Shown one piece after another: positions 7,707-17,156 of a stretch of 64,000 nucleotides of DNA. A program made the translations under genes and the position numbers. Below the pieces are notes generated by a model. The model made no database searches. It was not told the DNA's origin and saw nothing but the letters and a program-made list of their open reading frames with translations. Origin of the DNA: Actinoplanes auranticolor (lineage in GTDB: Bacteria > Actinomycetota > Actinomycetes > Mycobacteriales > Micromonosporaceae); contig NZ_BOQL01000065.1 in the NCBI RefSeq assembly GCF_018332655.1, forward strand, positions 1 to 64,000. Reading direction: 5' to 3'. The stretch's first letter is position 1. Each line of letters starts with the position of its first letter.

Positions 7707-9299
7707 ATGGACACGGATGCCCTCAGTCAGGCTGCTGTGCTCTCCGCAGCGAAGGACGACCGGCCGGAAACGTCATCGGCGACGGGGATGCTGAATTTCC
7801 TGCGCGAGTATGCCCGGAATTTCCTCAACTCCCGGCTGCTGGACGAGCGCCGCTCCTTACCTCCGGCGTTGGTGTCGGATTTCGCCGCCGCCGGCTTGCT
7901 CGGTCTGCAGATTCCCCGGGAACTGGGCGGACAGAATCTGTCCCACACCGACATGAACCGGGTGTTCACCCAACTCGGGGCCATCGATGCGAACCTTGCC
8001 GTCTTCTGCGCCGTGCACAACACCCTCGGAATAGCGCCGATTCTGCTGTCCGCACCTGAGGATGTGAAGGGTCACGTGCTGCCCCGCCTGGCCATGGGAC
8101 AGGCGCTGACCACCAGCGCGATCAGCGAACCGGGCATCGGCTCGCACCTGCGGGGAATGACCACCCGTGCGGCCAAGAACGTGGACGGCTCCTACACGAT
8201 CAACGGCTTCAAGAAATGGATCTCGTTGGGCGGAGACGCGCGATACGTGAACGTATTCGCTCAGCTCCACGATGAGAGCGGCCGGCCGATGGGCATCACC
8301 GGCTTCCTAGTGGACAGCCGCACACCCGGTTTCGGCATCGGTCCTGAGATGCTCACTCTGGGGCTCCGCGCAGTGCCGCAGTACGATCTCAGCTTCACCG
8401 ATGTGCGGGTCCCCTCGTCTGCGCTGCTGGGCATCGAGGGAGACGGTCTGGCTACGGCCAAAGCGGCGTTCATGGGCGGCCGCGTCGTGCTCGCTGCGAT
8501 GTCAGTGGGCGCGGCCATGCGGTCTCTCGAACTGGCCCAGAGATTCGCCGAAGGCCGTGCGGTGGCCACCGGCTCTCTGGCCGAGAACGGCCGCATACGG
8601 GAAAGGCTGGCCGAGGCCGGAGCCGCGGTCCAGGCAGTAAAGACGCTGATCTCCCGTATTGCGACGTGGCAGGACGAGGGCAGGGAGGTGTCCGACGCCT
8701 GGTTCTTCTGCGCCAAGATACTGGGGTGTGAGCTCGGCTGGGGCGCGATAGACACGGCTCTGCAGGTATTGGCGGCCCGGGGTTTCCTCGACACCAACAC
8801 CGTCGGCCAGCACTTCCGTGACTATCGGTTGTTCAGGATCTTCGAGGGTTCCACCGAGGCGATCTCGGTGTTCCTCGGCACCATGCTCGTCCGGAATCCC
8901 GACGAGTTCACCAAACTCGTGCAGCAGGCTCAACCGACCGCGCAGGTGCTCAAGCTGATCGACCGGGTCGCGGAAGTCGGCGCCGACCGTCCCGACGACG
9001 ACGCCGCTCAGCACATCCACGCGGCCGTCGTCGGCGAACTGGTGTGCTGGACCCTCTTGACCATGGTGACGAGCGAAGTCGTCGACCAGTCGCCGATGCA
9101 TGCCTACACCGCTTCGTGGACCGAGCACCAGATGCAGCAACGGCTTCGTACGGCACGCCGGAGCTCACACCGGAATCTGCCTACTACGACCGAGTTCGCG
9201 GATCACGTCGCCGGCTACGCCGAGGTCATCGGGGACGTCGACCAACGGCGCTGGCCCGGCGAGGAGTGGCAGGCCGATCCGCTGCTCAGTCCTCGATGA
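7707..9299 (+). CDS. Acyl-CoA dehydrogenase family flavoprotein
   Basis: 530 residues from ATG 7707, chosen for AAGGAG at 7695-7700. ATG 7683, overlapping a uORF stop, is an alternative. Helical N-domain, beta domain with LTTSAISEPGIGSH and FKKWISLGG, and the C-terminal helical domain with RIFEGSTEAISVFLG, where EG marks the usual catalytic Glu position. FAD-dependent alpha,beta-desaturation of an acyl thioester is expected. The ~130-residue extension after the fold is longer than in short-chain enzymes and resembles actinobacterial secondary-metabolism types. Codon 51 is TTA (7857-7859), rare here, so translation may depend on a bldA-type tRNA. No ETF or thioesterase gene adjoins it. Confidence 0.88.
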   Translation: MDTDALSQAAVLSAAKDDRPETSSATGMLNFLREYARNFLNSRLLDERRSLPPALVSDFAAAGLLGLQIPRELGGQNLSHTDMNRVFTQLGAIDANLAVFCAVHNTLGIAPILLSAPEDVKGHVLPRLAMGQALTTSAISEPGIGSHLRGMTTRAAKNVDGSYTINGFKKWISLGGDARYVNVFAQLHDESGRPMGITGFLVDSRTPGFGIGPEMLTLGLRAVPQYDLSFTDVRVPSSALLGIEGDGLATAKAAFMGGRVVLAAMSVGAAMRSLELAQRFAEGRAVATGSLAENGRIRERLAEAGAAVQAVKTLISRIATWQDEGREVSDAWFFCAKILGCELGWGAIDTALQVLAARGFLDTNTVGQHFRDYRLFRIFEGSTEAISVFLGTMLVRNPDEFTKLVQQAQPTAQVLKLIDRVAEVGADRPDDDAAQHIHAAVVGELVCWTLLTMVTSEVVDQSPMHAYTASWTEHQMQQRLRTARRSSHRNLPTTTEFADHVAGYAEVIGDVDQRRWPGEEWQADPLLSPR

Positions 9300-9612
9300 T
9301 GCCGTACCGGACCATGATCGCTGACCGGCGTGCCCGGTTCACCGCGTGCACCCGGCGTCCCACGAAGAACACGTCGAGCAGCGTCCACAGGCCGAGCCCC
9401 CCGAAGGTGAACAGCATCGCTATGGACCGGCCGGTGTCCCCCAGATAGAAACGGTGTCCTCCGAGAATGCCGACCACGCACCACAACGCATAGGCGACCC
9501 GGGGGTCTTTCCTGACCGACCGGTAGTCCGCCTCGGCCATCAGCACGCTGTACCGCTGCCAGCCGGGTAGGGCGACCGGGCCGGATGCGGGTGGAGGCGC
9601 GCTCGAACTCAT
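9286..9612 (-). CDS. TM2-domain membrane protein
   Basis: 108 residues. The TM2 signature is clear: VAYALWCVVGILGGHRFYLG forms helix 1 and the GGHRFYLGD turn, and SIAMLFTFGGLGLWTLLDVFF forms helix 2 ending in the D-F-F motif. The function of TM2 proteins in bacteria is unknown. The last 14 bp overlap the 3' end of the convergent acyl-CoA dehydrogenase gene. ATG 9612 is 7 nt downstream of TATCGT (9620-9625, minus strand), so the mRNA is probably leaderless. Confidence 0.85.
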   Translation of the reverse strand: MSSSAPPPASGPVALPGWQRYSVLMAEADYRSVRKDPRVAYALWCVVGILGGHRFYLGDTGRSIAMLFTFGGLGLWTLLDVFFVGRRVHAVNRARRSAIMVRYGIIED

Positions 9613-9619
9613 CGGCGCA

Positions 9620-9625
9620 ACGATA
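9620..9625 (-). promoter_or_regulatory. -10 box TATCGT, leaderless spacing
   Basis: TATCGT on the minus strand lies 7 nt before the TM2 gene ATG, with no ribosome-binding site between them. Confidence 0.4.
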
Positions 9626-9633
9626 GTCCGGGA

Positions 9634-10614
9634 TCAGGGGCGGGAGAACAGCGCGGCCAGGGCGGCGTCCGAGGCGTGCAGGGCCTCGCGATCGAAGGTG
9701 CTGCCGGTGGCCACCAGTTCGGCGGCTCCGGTGCGGTCGAGGATTCCGGAGAGGCGGCGTTGCACCCGGTCGGGTGTGCCGGTGATCGCCGCGGCGAGGA
9801 ACTGGTCGAGGTACTGCTGCTGGCGCGGGGTCCGGGCGGCGGCGCGGGCGGCAGCCACCGGTTCCAGGGGCGGGAACACTCCGGTCGTACGGCTTCGAGC
9901 CATCGCCCACGCCTCGGGCAGCGCCAGGTCGGCGGCTTCCGCGTCGGTGCCGGCGACCAGCACGTCCGCACTGATCGCTATCCAGGGCTCGGGTTGCTGG
10001 GCGGAGGGTTCGAAGGTACGCCGGTAGTCGGCCAGCGCCTCGGCACCGTCCGCACCGAGCAGCGGGCCGCCCACGATCACCGGGAGGCCCAGCCGTGCCG
10101 CGATCCGCACGCCGGTTCCGGTGGCCAGCACGTACAGCGGGATGGGGCCGTCCGGCTGCGGGTGCAGAGTGATCTCCGCCGTACCGGTGAGGAAGTCACG
10201 CAGCTCGGCGAGGTCGGCCGCGAAATCGCCGTCGGCCTGCCGCAGTGCCCGGCGCACCGGCGGGGTGAAGCCCGGCGAGCGGCCCAGGCCGAGGTCGACG
10301 CGGCCCGGCGCGAAGGCGGACACCGTGGCGAACTGCTCGGCGACGACGAGCGGCTGGTGGTGCGGCAGCATGACACCGGCCGAACCGAGCCGGATCACCG
10401 TCGTGGCGCCGGCGACGGCGGTCAGCAGCGCTGCCGGGGCGGCGCCGGCGATCCCGGGCACGCCGTGGTGCTCAGCGACCCAGAAACGGTGATAGCTGAG
10501 CTGCTCGGCCCGCGTCGCGCGAGCGACGGTGCCCCGCAGCGCCGCACCGTCCGTTTCACCGCTACGGGTCCGTGACCGGTCCAGCAAGGAAAGTCGAACC
10601 TCGGCGTTGATCAC
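9634..10614 (-). CDS. LLM-class flavin-dependent monooxygenase
   Basis: 326 residues from GTG 10614. Bacterial-luciferase fold with RFWVAEHHGVPGIAGAAPAA, the LGSAGVMLPHHQPLVVAEQF strand-loop, and GRVDLGLGRSPGF, all hallmarks of the MsnO8/YhbW-like group that uses reduced FMN and O2 on small organic substrates. The substrate cannot be predicted. The gene stands alone, 140 bp from the divergent membrane-protein gene, and is separated from TM2 by 21 bp. Confidence 0.88.
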   Translation of the reverse strand: MINAEVRLSLLDRSRTRSGETDGAALRGTVARATRAEQLSYHRFWVAEHHGVPGIAGAAPAALLTAVAGATTVIRLGSAGVMLPHHQPLVVAEQFATVSAFAPGRVDLGLGRSPGFTPPVRRALRQADGDFAADLAELRDFLTGTAEITLHPQPDGPIPLYVLATGTGVRIAARLGLPVIVGGPLLGADGAEALADYRRTFEPSAQQPEPWIAISADVLVAGTDAEAADLALPEAWAMARSRTTGVFPPLEPVAAARAAARTPRQQQYLDQFLAAAITGTPDRVQRRLSGILDRTGAAELVATGSTFDREALHASDAALAALFSRP

Positions 10615-10756
10615 ACCGGTACCAGCGTCCGTGCGGGCGGATCTTGTTCCCGCAGGCTACTCTCCCGTCGTCGCGGCGATACGGACCCGTCCCAACGTGA
10701 AACCTGCCGCACGGTCGGCTCACCCTGTGCCGAAATGACCAACCCAGGAGGGTGCA

Positions 10757-12739
10757 GTGGCGGATCAGCCACCGAAACAGCCCGATCCCGCGACGGCGGC
10801 GAAGGCCGCCGCCGCGAACCCGCCGCCGGCCCCCCAGCTGCTGGTCATGCCGCCCACCGAAGCGATCCCGTCGCTGGTCTGGCCGGGGGCCGAAGGGGAG
10901 GCGGCATGGGCGATCCCGGTCCTGGTCCCGCCGGGCACGCGGGGCTATGCCATCTTCGTGCCGATGGTTCCCGCTGAGCCGGCGGCCCGGGCCGCCGGCG
11001 AACCGGCCGGCCGATCCGGGAAACCCGCGGCAACGCCGGCCGTCACCGCCCCGGCCGTCACCGCCCCGGCCGTCACCGCGCAGGCTGCGACCGCTCCGGC
11101 AGCTGCGCAGAGCCCGGCCCCGGCACCCCCCGCCCTCCCGCCGGCGAAGGCGATGCCACCGGCTCCTCAGCCTCCGCAAGTACCAGTCGCCCAGTACCCG
11201 GCGCGCCCGTTCGGCACGTACGAGCGGCCGCCGACCGCGTGGCAGACGTTCCGCAAGAAGCACTGGCCCGGGCCGAAGAAGGCCCAGGGCTGGGCCGTCC
11301 CGGCCGGCGTGCTCGCCGGCGCCCTCGGCTTCCTGATCTTCCTGCCGCTGAACCGGGTGGGCATCGGCTGGTTCCTCGGCTGGCTGGCGCTGACGCTGGG
11401 CGTCGCGTTCGCCGTCCGGAAATCCGCCGAGCTCCCGCGCGGGGAGCGGCTGCTCCGCTCCGGCTGGGCCGTGGCAGCGCTGGCCCTGCTCCTCATCCCG
11501 GCGTTCCGCAACGCGTGGTGGCTGGTGACGTTCAGTGTGCTGGGCGCGATCGGCTGCACCGCGCTGGCCATCGTCGGCGGGCGCCGGCTCAGGTCGATCC
11601 TGTTCAGCCTGGTGGCTGCCCCGTACGCCGCACTGGCCGGCATCCCGTGGGTCCGTAGCCACCTGAAAGCGGGCCGCAACCCGGGAATCGCCCGGCGGAT
11701 CCTCTTCTCCATCGCCCTCACCGCTGTGGTGCTGCTCGTCTTCGGCGCGCTGCTGTCGTCCGCCGACGTCGCGTTCTCCCAGCTGCTGGACGGCGCCGTC
11801 CCCGATCTCAGGCTCAGCTCGATCTTCCTGTGGATCTTCCTGGCCGCGGCCGGTGGCCTGCTCGCCGTCTCCGGGATCTACACGCTGGCCGCACCGCCGG
11901 CGACATCCAGCCTGGACACCGAGGGCAGGGGCAGATTCGGCCTGATCGAGTGGGCACCGGCCGGCGCCGCACTCGTGCTGCTCTTCGGCGGTTTTGTTGC
12001 CGTGCAGTTCACCGTGCTGTTCGGGGGAAGCCGGCACGTGCTGGAGACGGCCGGGCTCAGCTACTCCCAGTACGCCCGGAGCGGCTTCTGGCAGCTGGTG
12101 GCGGTCACGCTGTTGTCACTTGCGCTGATCGCGAGCCTGGCCCGCTGGGCGAAACGGGACCAGGCGGTGGAACGGGTACTGCTCCGCGTACTCCTGGGTC
12201 TGCTCTGTGCCCTGAGCGTGATCATCGTCGCGTCCGCGCTGTCGCGGATGTGGGAGTACCAGCGGGTCTACAGCTTCACCGGTGAGCGCATCTTCGTGAT
12301 GGCCTCCGAGCTGCTGCTCGGCGTGATCTTCGTGCTGATCGCGGTCGCCGGCCTCAAATGGCAGGGCCGCTGGGTCCCCGGGGCCACCGTCGGCCTGGCC
12401 GTGCTGATGCTGCTCGGTCTCGCCGCCCTCGACCCCGAAGGCTACGTGGCCGGCCGCAACGCGGCCCGCTACGAAGGCTCCGGCAAGATCGACGCCTGGT
12501 ACCTCCGGGCTCTTTCCGCCGACGCGACCCCGGCCCTGACCGAACTGCCCGATCCGGTACGCCGGTGCACGCTCAGCTGGATCGCCGAGGACCTCGAGGA
12601 ACCCGACCCCTGGTACGCCTGGAACCTCGGCCGGCAACGGGCCCGCGAAGCCCTCGCCGAACTGGGCCCCGCCGCGATCGGAAGCCAGCAGGACTGCCGC
12701 GCGGCCGACCAGTTCGACCTGCCCAAGACCCGCCGATGA
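10757..12739 (+). CDS. Multi-pass membrane protein, DUF4153/DUF4173-like
   Basis: 660 residues from GTG 10757 with AGGAGG at 10746-10751. Residues 1-170 are a Pro/Ala-rich cytoplasmic tail. About 12 hydrophobic helices follow, then a C-terminal soluble region with LDPEGYVAGRNAARYEGSGK and DAWYLRALSADATPAL. The NxxRY...G--D--YL-LS-DA pattern with a preceding membrane block is typical of DUF4153/DUF4173 proteins. Their role is unknown. A 15-bp repeat at about 11029-11085 encodes VTAPA three times in the tail. No partner gene is adjacent. Confidence 0.75.
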   Translation: MADQPPKQPDPATAAKAAAANPPPAPQLLVMPPTEAIPSLVWPGAEGEAAWAIPVLVPPGTRGYAIFVPMVPAEPAARAAGEPAGRSGKPAATPAVTAPAVTAPAVTAQAATAPAAAQSPAPAPPALPPAKAMPPAPQPPQVPVAQYPARPFGTYERPPTAWQTFRKKHWPGPKKAQGWAVPAGVLAGALGFLIFLPLNRVGIGWFLGWLALTLGVAFAVRKSAELPRGERLLRSGWAVAALALLLIPAFRNAWWLVTFSVLGAIGCTALAIVGGRRLRSILFSLVAAPYAALAGIPWVRSHLKAGRNPGIARRILFSIALTAVVLLVFGALLSSADVAFSQLLDGAVPDLRLSSIFLWIFLAAAGGLLAVSGIYTLAAPPATSSLDTEGRGRFGLIEWAPAGAALVLLFGGFVAVQFTVLFGGSRHVLETAGLSYSQYARSGFWQLVAVTLLSLALIASLARWAKRDQAVERVLLRVLLGLLCALSVIIVASALSRMWEYQRVYSFTGERIFVMASELLLGVIFVLIAVAGLKWQGRWVPGATVGLAVLMLLGLAALDPEGYVAGRNAARYEGSGKIDAWYLRALSADATPALTELPDPVRRCTLSWIAEDLEEPDPWYAWNLGRQRAREALAELGPAAIGSQQDCRAADQFDLPKTRR

Positions 12740-12940
12740 GGGATGGACCTCCGATTCCCCTCGACGCCCACTCGGCGTCCTCAACTCGCCTGCCTGCCGA
12801 GCGGTGGTGACCACGACGCGGCGATCGACCTACTTACGCCCGCTTTACCCGGAGGCTTGTCTAGTGGTTCCGCGAGGCGCATTCACAGGCGTCCATCGCG
12901 TCCACATTGCTCTGGCAATCCCTCCAGGAAGGCAATCTGC

Positions 12941-14764
12941 ATGCCGTCTGCCACATCCGTCTGGGCTGCCGGTCTTTCCGGCGCGCTCCTCGCCGCATCG
13001 GTGACCGTCCCCGCCGTGGCCGCACCCCCGACCACGGCTGCGCCCGCCGGGTTCGCGGCCCGCACCGACGTCACCAGCGCGGCGGAGAAGAAGCGCGTCG
13101 ACCGGGTCAAGACGCCCAAGCTGGGCTGGTACTCCTGCTACGACTACGCCGAGTGCGCCACGGTCGACCTGCCGCTGGACTACGACAAGCCCACCGGCGC
13201 CAAGACCGAGATCGCCGTGTTGCGCGTCAAGGCCAAGAATCAGAAGGCGAAGATCGGCAGCCTGTTCCTCAACCCGGGCGGGCCGGGCGGCTCCGGCACC
13301 GACATCGCCCTCGCCGCGCCGTACTTCCTCAGCGAATCGGTGCTGGAGAAATTCGACATCGTCGGGGTCGACCCGCGCGGCATCGCCGGCAGCCAGAACG
13401 TGCGGTGCTTCCCGTCGGTCAAGGCCCAGACCGAGGCGTACGCCGGGCTGAACGTCGCCTTCCCGTACGGCAAGAAGGAGGAGGCGGCGTACATCGCCTC
13501 GGCCAAGGCTGTCGGGCGTGGCTGCTCGACCACCGGCAAGGCCGTCGCCGGGGCGATGTCGACCGCGGAGGTCGCCCGGGACATGGACGTGCTGCGCCGC
13601 GCGGTCGGTGACAAGAAGCTGAGCTTCCTCGGCTTCAGCTACGGCACCGCCCTGGGGCAGTACTACGCCAACATGTTCCCCGATCGCGTCCGCGCGGTCG
13701 CGGTCGACGGTGTGATCAACCCGGTCACCTGGACCGGCAACAGCCGTACCAGGAACCGCATCCAGGATGACCGTCTCCGGTCGGCCGACGGGGCCTACAA
13801 GGCGCTGACCGAGATCCTCAGGCGCTGTGACACCGCCGGTGAGAAGTTCTGCACCTTCGCGGCCGGCGACCCGGTCGAGAACTTCGACACGATCACCAGG
13901 AAGCTCAAGGCCGAACCGGTGACCGTCACCGACGACTTCGGCACCTACACGGTCACCTACGCCGACTTCATCGGCGGCATCCTCGGCGCTCTGTACAGCC
14001 CGAACGCCGGTGACGCCGTCGCCGGCTCGGCCACGCAGCTGTGGGACATCCTCAACGCCGACGGCAGCGTCACCGCGGCCCGGCAGGCCGCGGCCGAGGC
14101 CGCGCTCGCCCGCCGCATCCGCGAGGCTCGGCGCAGCGCACCGGGACGTGACTTCCCGTACGACAACAGCCTGGAGACGTACGCCGGGGTCGCCTGCACT
14201 GACGGCCTGCACCCGAAGAACGCGGAGTCCTGGCCGGCGGAGACCGCCAAGTACGACAAGCGGGCCCCGTACTTCGGCCGGGCCTGGGGCTGGGGCACTG
14301 CCTCCTGCGCCTCGAAGACCTGGACCGTCCGCGACGAGGACGCCTACCGTGGCCCCTTCAACCGCCGCACCGCGGCACCGGTCCTGGTCATCGGCAACTA
14401 CTGGGATCCGGCCACCAACTACGTCGAGGCCGTCGAATCGGCCCGGCTGCTGCCCAACAGCCGGCTCCTGTCCAGTACCAACTTCGGCCACACCGCGTAC
14501 GGCACGTCCGCCTGCGCGACCGGCGCCATCGACGAATACCTGCTCACCGGCGCAGTGCCCGCGGCGGGAACCGTGTGTCAGGGCGACCTCCAGCCGTTCA
14601 CCGAGCCGCTCATGACCGAGCCGGACGAGACGACCCGCGTCAAGCGGATGGACGAGACCAAGACGGACCTGGCGGAGAAGGGCGCTCCGGCAGCCGGCGA
14701 GCCCAAGCAGCTTCCGCCGGTGGCGAACCGGGTTCCCACCTCGACACTCAACGGCACACGCTGA
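12941..14764 (+). CDS. Secreted tripeptidyl aminopeptidase-like hydrolase (paralogue 2)
   Basis: 607 residues from ATG 12941, with AGGAAGG at 12926-12932. Sec signal peptide of ~31 residues (VWAAGLSGALLAASVTVPAV then AAP). NPGGPGGSG forms the oxyanion loop, GFSYGTALGQYYA holds the nucleophile Ser, VLVIGNYWDPATNY the acid Asp, and NFGHTAYGTSAC the base His. The C-terminal ~45 residues are a charged, Pro-rich extension absent from the other two paralogues. Exported peptidase, likely acting on peptides outside the membrane. A strong hairpin at 14780-14818 closes the unit. Confidence 0.88.
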   Translation: MPSATSVWAAGLSGALLAASVTVPAVAAPPTTAAPAGFAARTDVTSAAEKKRVDRVKTPKLGWYSCYDYAECATVDLPLDYDKPTGAKTEIAVLRVKAKNQKAKIGSLFLNPGGPGGSGTDIALAAPYFLSESVLEKFDIVGVDPRGIAGSQNVRCFPSVKAQTEAYAGLNVAFPYGKKEEAAYIASAKAVGRGCSTTGKAVAGAMSTAEVARDMDVLRRAVGDKKLSFLGFSYGTALGQYYANMFPDRVRAVAVDGVINPVTWTGNSRTRNRIQDDRLRSADGAYKALTEILRRCDTAGEKFCTFAAGDPVENFDTITRKLKAEPVTVTDDFGTYTVTYADFIGGILGALYSPNAGDAVAGSATQLWDILNADGSVTAARQAAAEAALARRIREARRSAPGRDFPYDNSLETYAGVACTDGLHPKNAESWPAETAKYDKRAPYFGRAWGWGTASCASKTWTVRDEDAYRGPFNRRTAAPVLVIGNYWDPATNYVEAVESARLLPNSRLLSSTNFGHTAYGTSACATGAIDEYLLTGAVPAAGTVCQGDLQPFTEPLMTEPDETTRVKRMDETKTDLAEKGAPAAGEPKQLPPVANRVPTSTLNGTR

Positions 14765-14779
14765 CCCGTTCCATGATCA

Positions 14780-14818
14780 CAGGGCTCCGCCCAGGCCGAC
14801 AGCCTGCGCGGGGCCCTG
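14780..14818 (+). terminator. Strong hairpin after the aminopeptidase gene
   Basis: CAGGGCtCCGCcCAGGC pairs with GCCTGcGCGGgGCCCTG across a short loop, giving a ~17-bp stem with one mismatch and one G-T pair, 16 nt after the stop codon. No U-tract follows. Confidence 0.7.
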
Positions 14819-14936
14819 GCCGGAACTCCGCCGTCCGGGCGCTCACCAGTTCCTGACATCTCGTCACCAGACTTCCGGTACTCCGCGAACGAACCGTCGC
14901 TCCCTCTGCGGCGACCGCGCGGGTCCGGAGGTGATC

Positions 14937-15722
14937 ATGTCGATGACGCAACAACGGTGGACCGGAGGCAGGCGGGTGTTCCTCGCCCTCGGTGGTCTGT
15001 CTCTGCTCAGCGCCTGCGCCGAGCCGCAGCCCGAATCGCCCGGGCTCCCCCCGGTGACGGCCCGGCCCTCGCCGGCACCACCATCGCCTTCCGCGACGAG
15101 GCTGCCACGCATTCCGGTCCAGAAGGAGCCGCGGTACGTCGTACCGGCCACGCCGGGCAACAAGGGCTCGCGGGTCGTGGCGCTCACCTTCGACGACGGC
15201 CCGGACCCGGCGTACACCCCGCAGGTACTCCGGATCCTGCGGAAGCACCACGCCAGGGCCACCTTCTTCGTGATCGGGCAGCAGGCCTCGGCCCACCCGG
15301 ATCTGGTGCGGTCCATCGTCGACGACGGCCATACGGTCGGGACCCACACCTGGTCACACGCGAACCTCAGCCGATTGCCGGCCGGACGCGTACGGACCGA
15401 GGTGGGCCGGGCCGTGGACACCGTAGCCACGACGATCGGCCGGATACCCGCGCTCTTCCGAGCCCCGTACGGAAGCTGGTCGCGCACGGTCTTCGAGGCG
15501 TGCGCCACGCTCGGGCAGACCTCGGTCGCATGGGACGTCGATCCGCGCGACTGGGACAACCCCGGTGCGGGCCGGATCCGCGCCGAGATCCTGGACCAGG
15601 TCGGCAACCGGTCCATCGTGCTCACCCATGACGGCGGCGGCGACCGGTCGCAGACCGTACGGGCGCTGCGCAGCGTTCTGCCCGTGCTCATCGATACCGG
15701 ATACCGGTTCGTGGGGGTGTGA
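14937..15722 (+). CDS. Polysaccharide deacetylase (NodB domain) lipoprotein
   Basis: About 261 residues from ATG 14937; GTG 14931 and ATG 14943 are in frame, and GGAGG at 14927-14931 suits 14937. A lipobox LLSAC places the mature protein on the outer face of the membrane. The NodB motifs are complete: VALTFDDGPDPAYT (catalytic Asp and metal Asp), THTWSHANLS (two metal His), RAPYGSW, and late LTHDGGGDRSQT with its His. Expected activity is N-deacetylation of peptidoglycan or another cell-surface amino sugar. The stop is 3 nt from the LCP gene start, so the two are co-transcribed cell-envelope genes. Confidence 0.9.
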   Translation: MSMTQQRWTGGRRVFLALGGLSLLSACAEPQPESPGLPPVTARPSPAPPSPSATRLPRIPVQKEPRYVVPATPGNKGSRVVALTFDDGPDPAYTPQVLRILRKHHARATFFVIGQQASAHPDLVRSIVDDGHTVGTHTWSHANLSRLPAGRVRTEVGRAVDTVATTIGRIPALFRAPYGSWSRTVFEACATLGQTSVAWDVDPRDWDNPGAGRIRAEILDQVGNRSIVLTHDGGGDRSQTVRALRSVLPVLIDTGYRFVGV

Positions 15723-15725
15723 GCG

Positions 15726-16811
15726 ATGGCCGAACGTCGTCATCCGCGACGCCGCCGGCGTCTGGTGCTCGCCGCAGTTCTTGCCGTGCTCGTCACCGGG
15801 TCGGTGGCCGGCGTCGCCGGGATGCGAACGCTCTCCGGCCGCTACGAGGACGCGGTCGACCGTGCCGACCTGCTGCCTCCGGCACCGGCCCGGTCCCCGG
15901 GCGCCAGGACCGAGCCGCCCAAGGTACGGGGACCGATGAACCTGCTGCTCATCGGCTCGGACAGCCGCACGAGAGGCGAACCGGGTGACGGGCGCAGCGA
16001 CGTCGTCATCCTCGTTCACATTCCGGCGTCGACCGGCAAGGCCTACGTGATCTCCATCCCGCGCGACACGTACGTTCCGATCGCCACGGCCGACGGCGGG
16101 CGCGGGTCCGGGAACAAGATCAACGCGGCATTCGCCTGGGGTGGCGCGCCCAGGCTGGTCCAGACGATCAACCGGTTCGGCGGTATCACCATCGACTGGC
16201 CGGTCATCGTGGACTTCGCCGGGATACGCAGGATCACCGATCTGGTCGGCGGGGTCGACGTCACCATCGACAAGAAGAGCGTCGACGCCTACCGCTTTCT
16301 GCCCGAGGACAGCCCGTACCCGTCGGCACCATGCACCGACCCGCAGGGCCGTCCCCGGCGCTGCGTGGTCTTCCCCGCGGGCAAGGTGCATCTCGACGGC
16401 AAGCTCGCCGAGTTCTACGTCCGTCAGCGCCGCGGCCTGCCCGCCGACGACCTCGACCGGGCCCGGCGCCATCAGCAGTACCTGCGGGCGCTGGCCGAGA
16501 AGATGGCCGGCCGGAATCTGCTCACCGATCCGCGAAAACTGGATCGGCTGGTTCGTACCGCGGCCGGCATGCTCACCGTGGATCGGCGCATGCCGGTGCA
16601 ACGCCTCGCCATCACGCTCCGGCACCTGCGCGCCCAGGATCTGATCTTCGTGACGTTGCCCATCGCGGAGAACCGGGACGTTCCCGGGATCGGCGCGGTG
16701 ATGGTGCCCGATCCGGCGCGCTGCCGGGAACTGTTCGCCGCGCTGCGGGGTGGACGGCTCGACGAGTACCTGCGTGAGCACCCACCCAACGACGTACGGC
16801 ACGGTCGCTGA
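15726..16811 (+). CDS. LytR-CpsA-Psr (LCP) family cell-wall ligase
   Basis: 361 residues. A basic N-terminus and one membrane helix (LVLAAVLAVLVTGSVAG) precede the LCP domain: NLLLIGSDSR, the RSDVVILVHI strand with its metal-binding Asp, SIPRDTYVPI with the catalytic Arg, and a later RRGLPADDLDRARRHQQYL motif with conserved Arg and Asp. LCP enzymes transfer undecaprenyl-phosphate-linked glycopolymers to peptidoglycan. Coupling to a NodB deacetylase suggests joint remodelling of wall-linked glycan. No C-terminal LytR domain is present. Confidence 0.9.
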   Translation: MAERRHPRRRRRLVLAAVLAVLVTGSVAGVAGMRTLSGRYEDAVDRADLLPPAPARSPGARTEPPKVRGPMNLLLIGSDSRTRGEPGDGRSDVVILVHIPASTGKAYVISIPRDTYVPIATADGGRGSGNKINAAFAWGGAPRLVQTINRFGGITIDWPVIVDFAGIRRITDLVGGVDVTIDKKSVDAYRFLPEDSPYPSAPCTDPQGRPRRCVVFPAGKVHLDGKLAEFYVRQRRGLPADDLDRARRHQQYLRALAEKMAGRNLLTDPRKLDRLVRTAAGMLTVDRRMPVQRLAITLRHLRAQDLIFVTLPIAENRDVPGIGAVMVPDPARCRELFAALRGGRLDEYLREHPPNDVRHGR

Positions 16812-17156
16812 GCGTCCCCTCCGCCGACGCGTAGAGACATCGGCGAAATTCGATCTGTAGGGGTTGTTAACAGCATCGTCGCCTTCTATCGTTGACAACG
16901 ATGTCGGCGATAACGGATCAATCTGATACGGCCGTCGATCCGATCCGTGCCGGTCGCCGCGCGTCGCCCATTCCGTGCGCCCTATCGCCCCATCGGTAAA
17001 CGCATCGTCCGACCATTCCCCTCCACGCGAACGTGCACCGAATTCCGCTCCCTCGCCTGACATGCGGCTACCCCACCGCGTGGCAATCCTCCATGCCTGG
17101 AGGAATCCCCGATCCCACGCTCGTTCCCCCGAGCGGGGCAAGCGAAAGGCAATCGC
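16812..17156. other. 345-bp intergenic region with a 15-bp palindrome
   Basis: No gene is visible. The clearest structure is ATCGTTGACAACGAT (16888-16902), a perfect palindrome around a central A, close to GTTAAC at 16866-16871. It may be an operator for the protease gene that starts at 17157. The related sequences acatcggcgaaatt (16839-) and atgtcggcgataac (16901-) flank it. Confidence 0.4.

Noticed and set aside
10562-12037. A 491-codon minus-strand open frame
   Set aside because: Antisense to the DUF4153/4173-like membrane protein; Gln/Glu/Arg/Gly-rich shadow without motifs.
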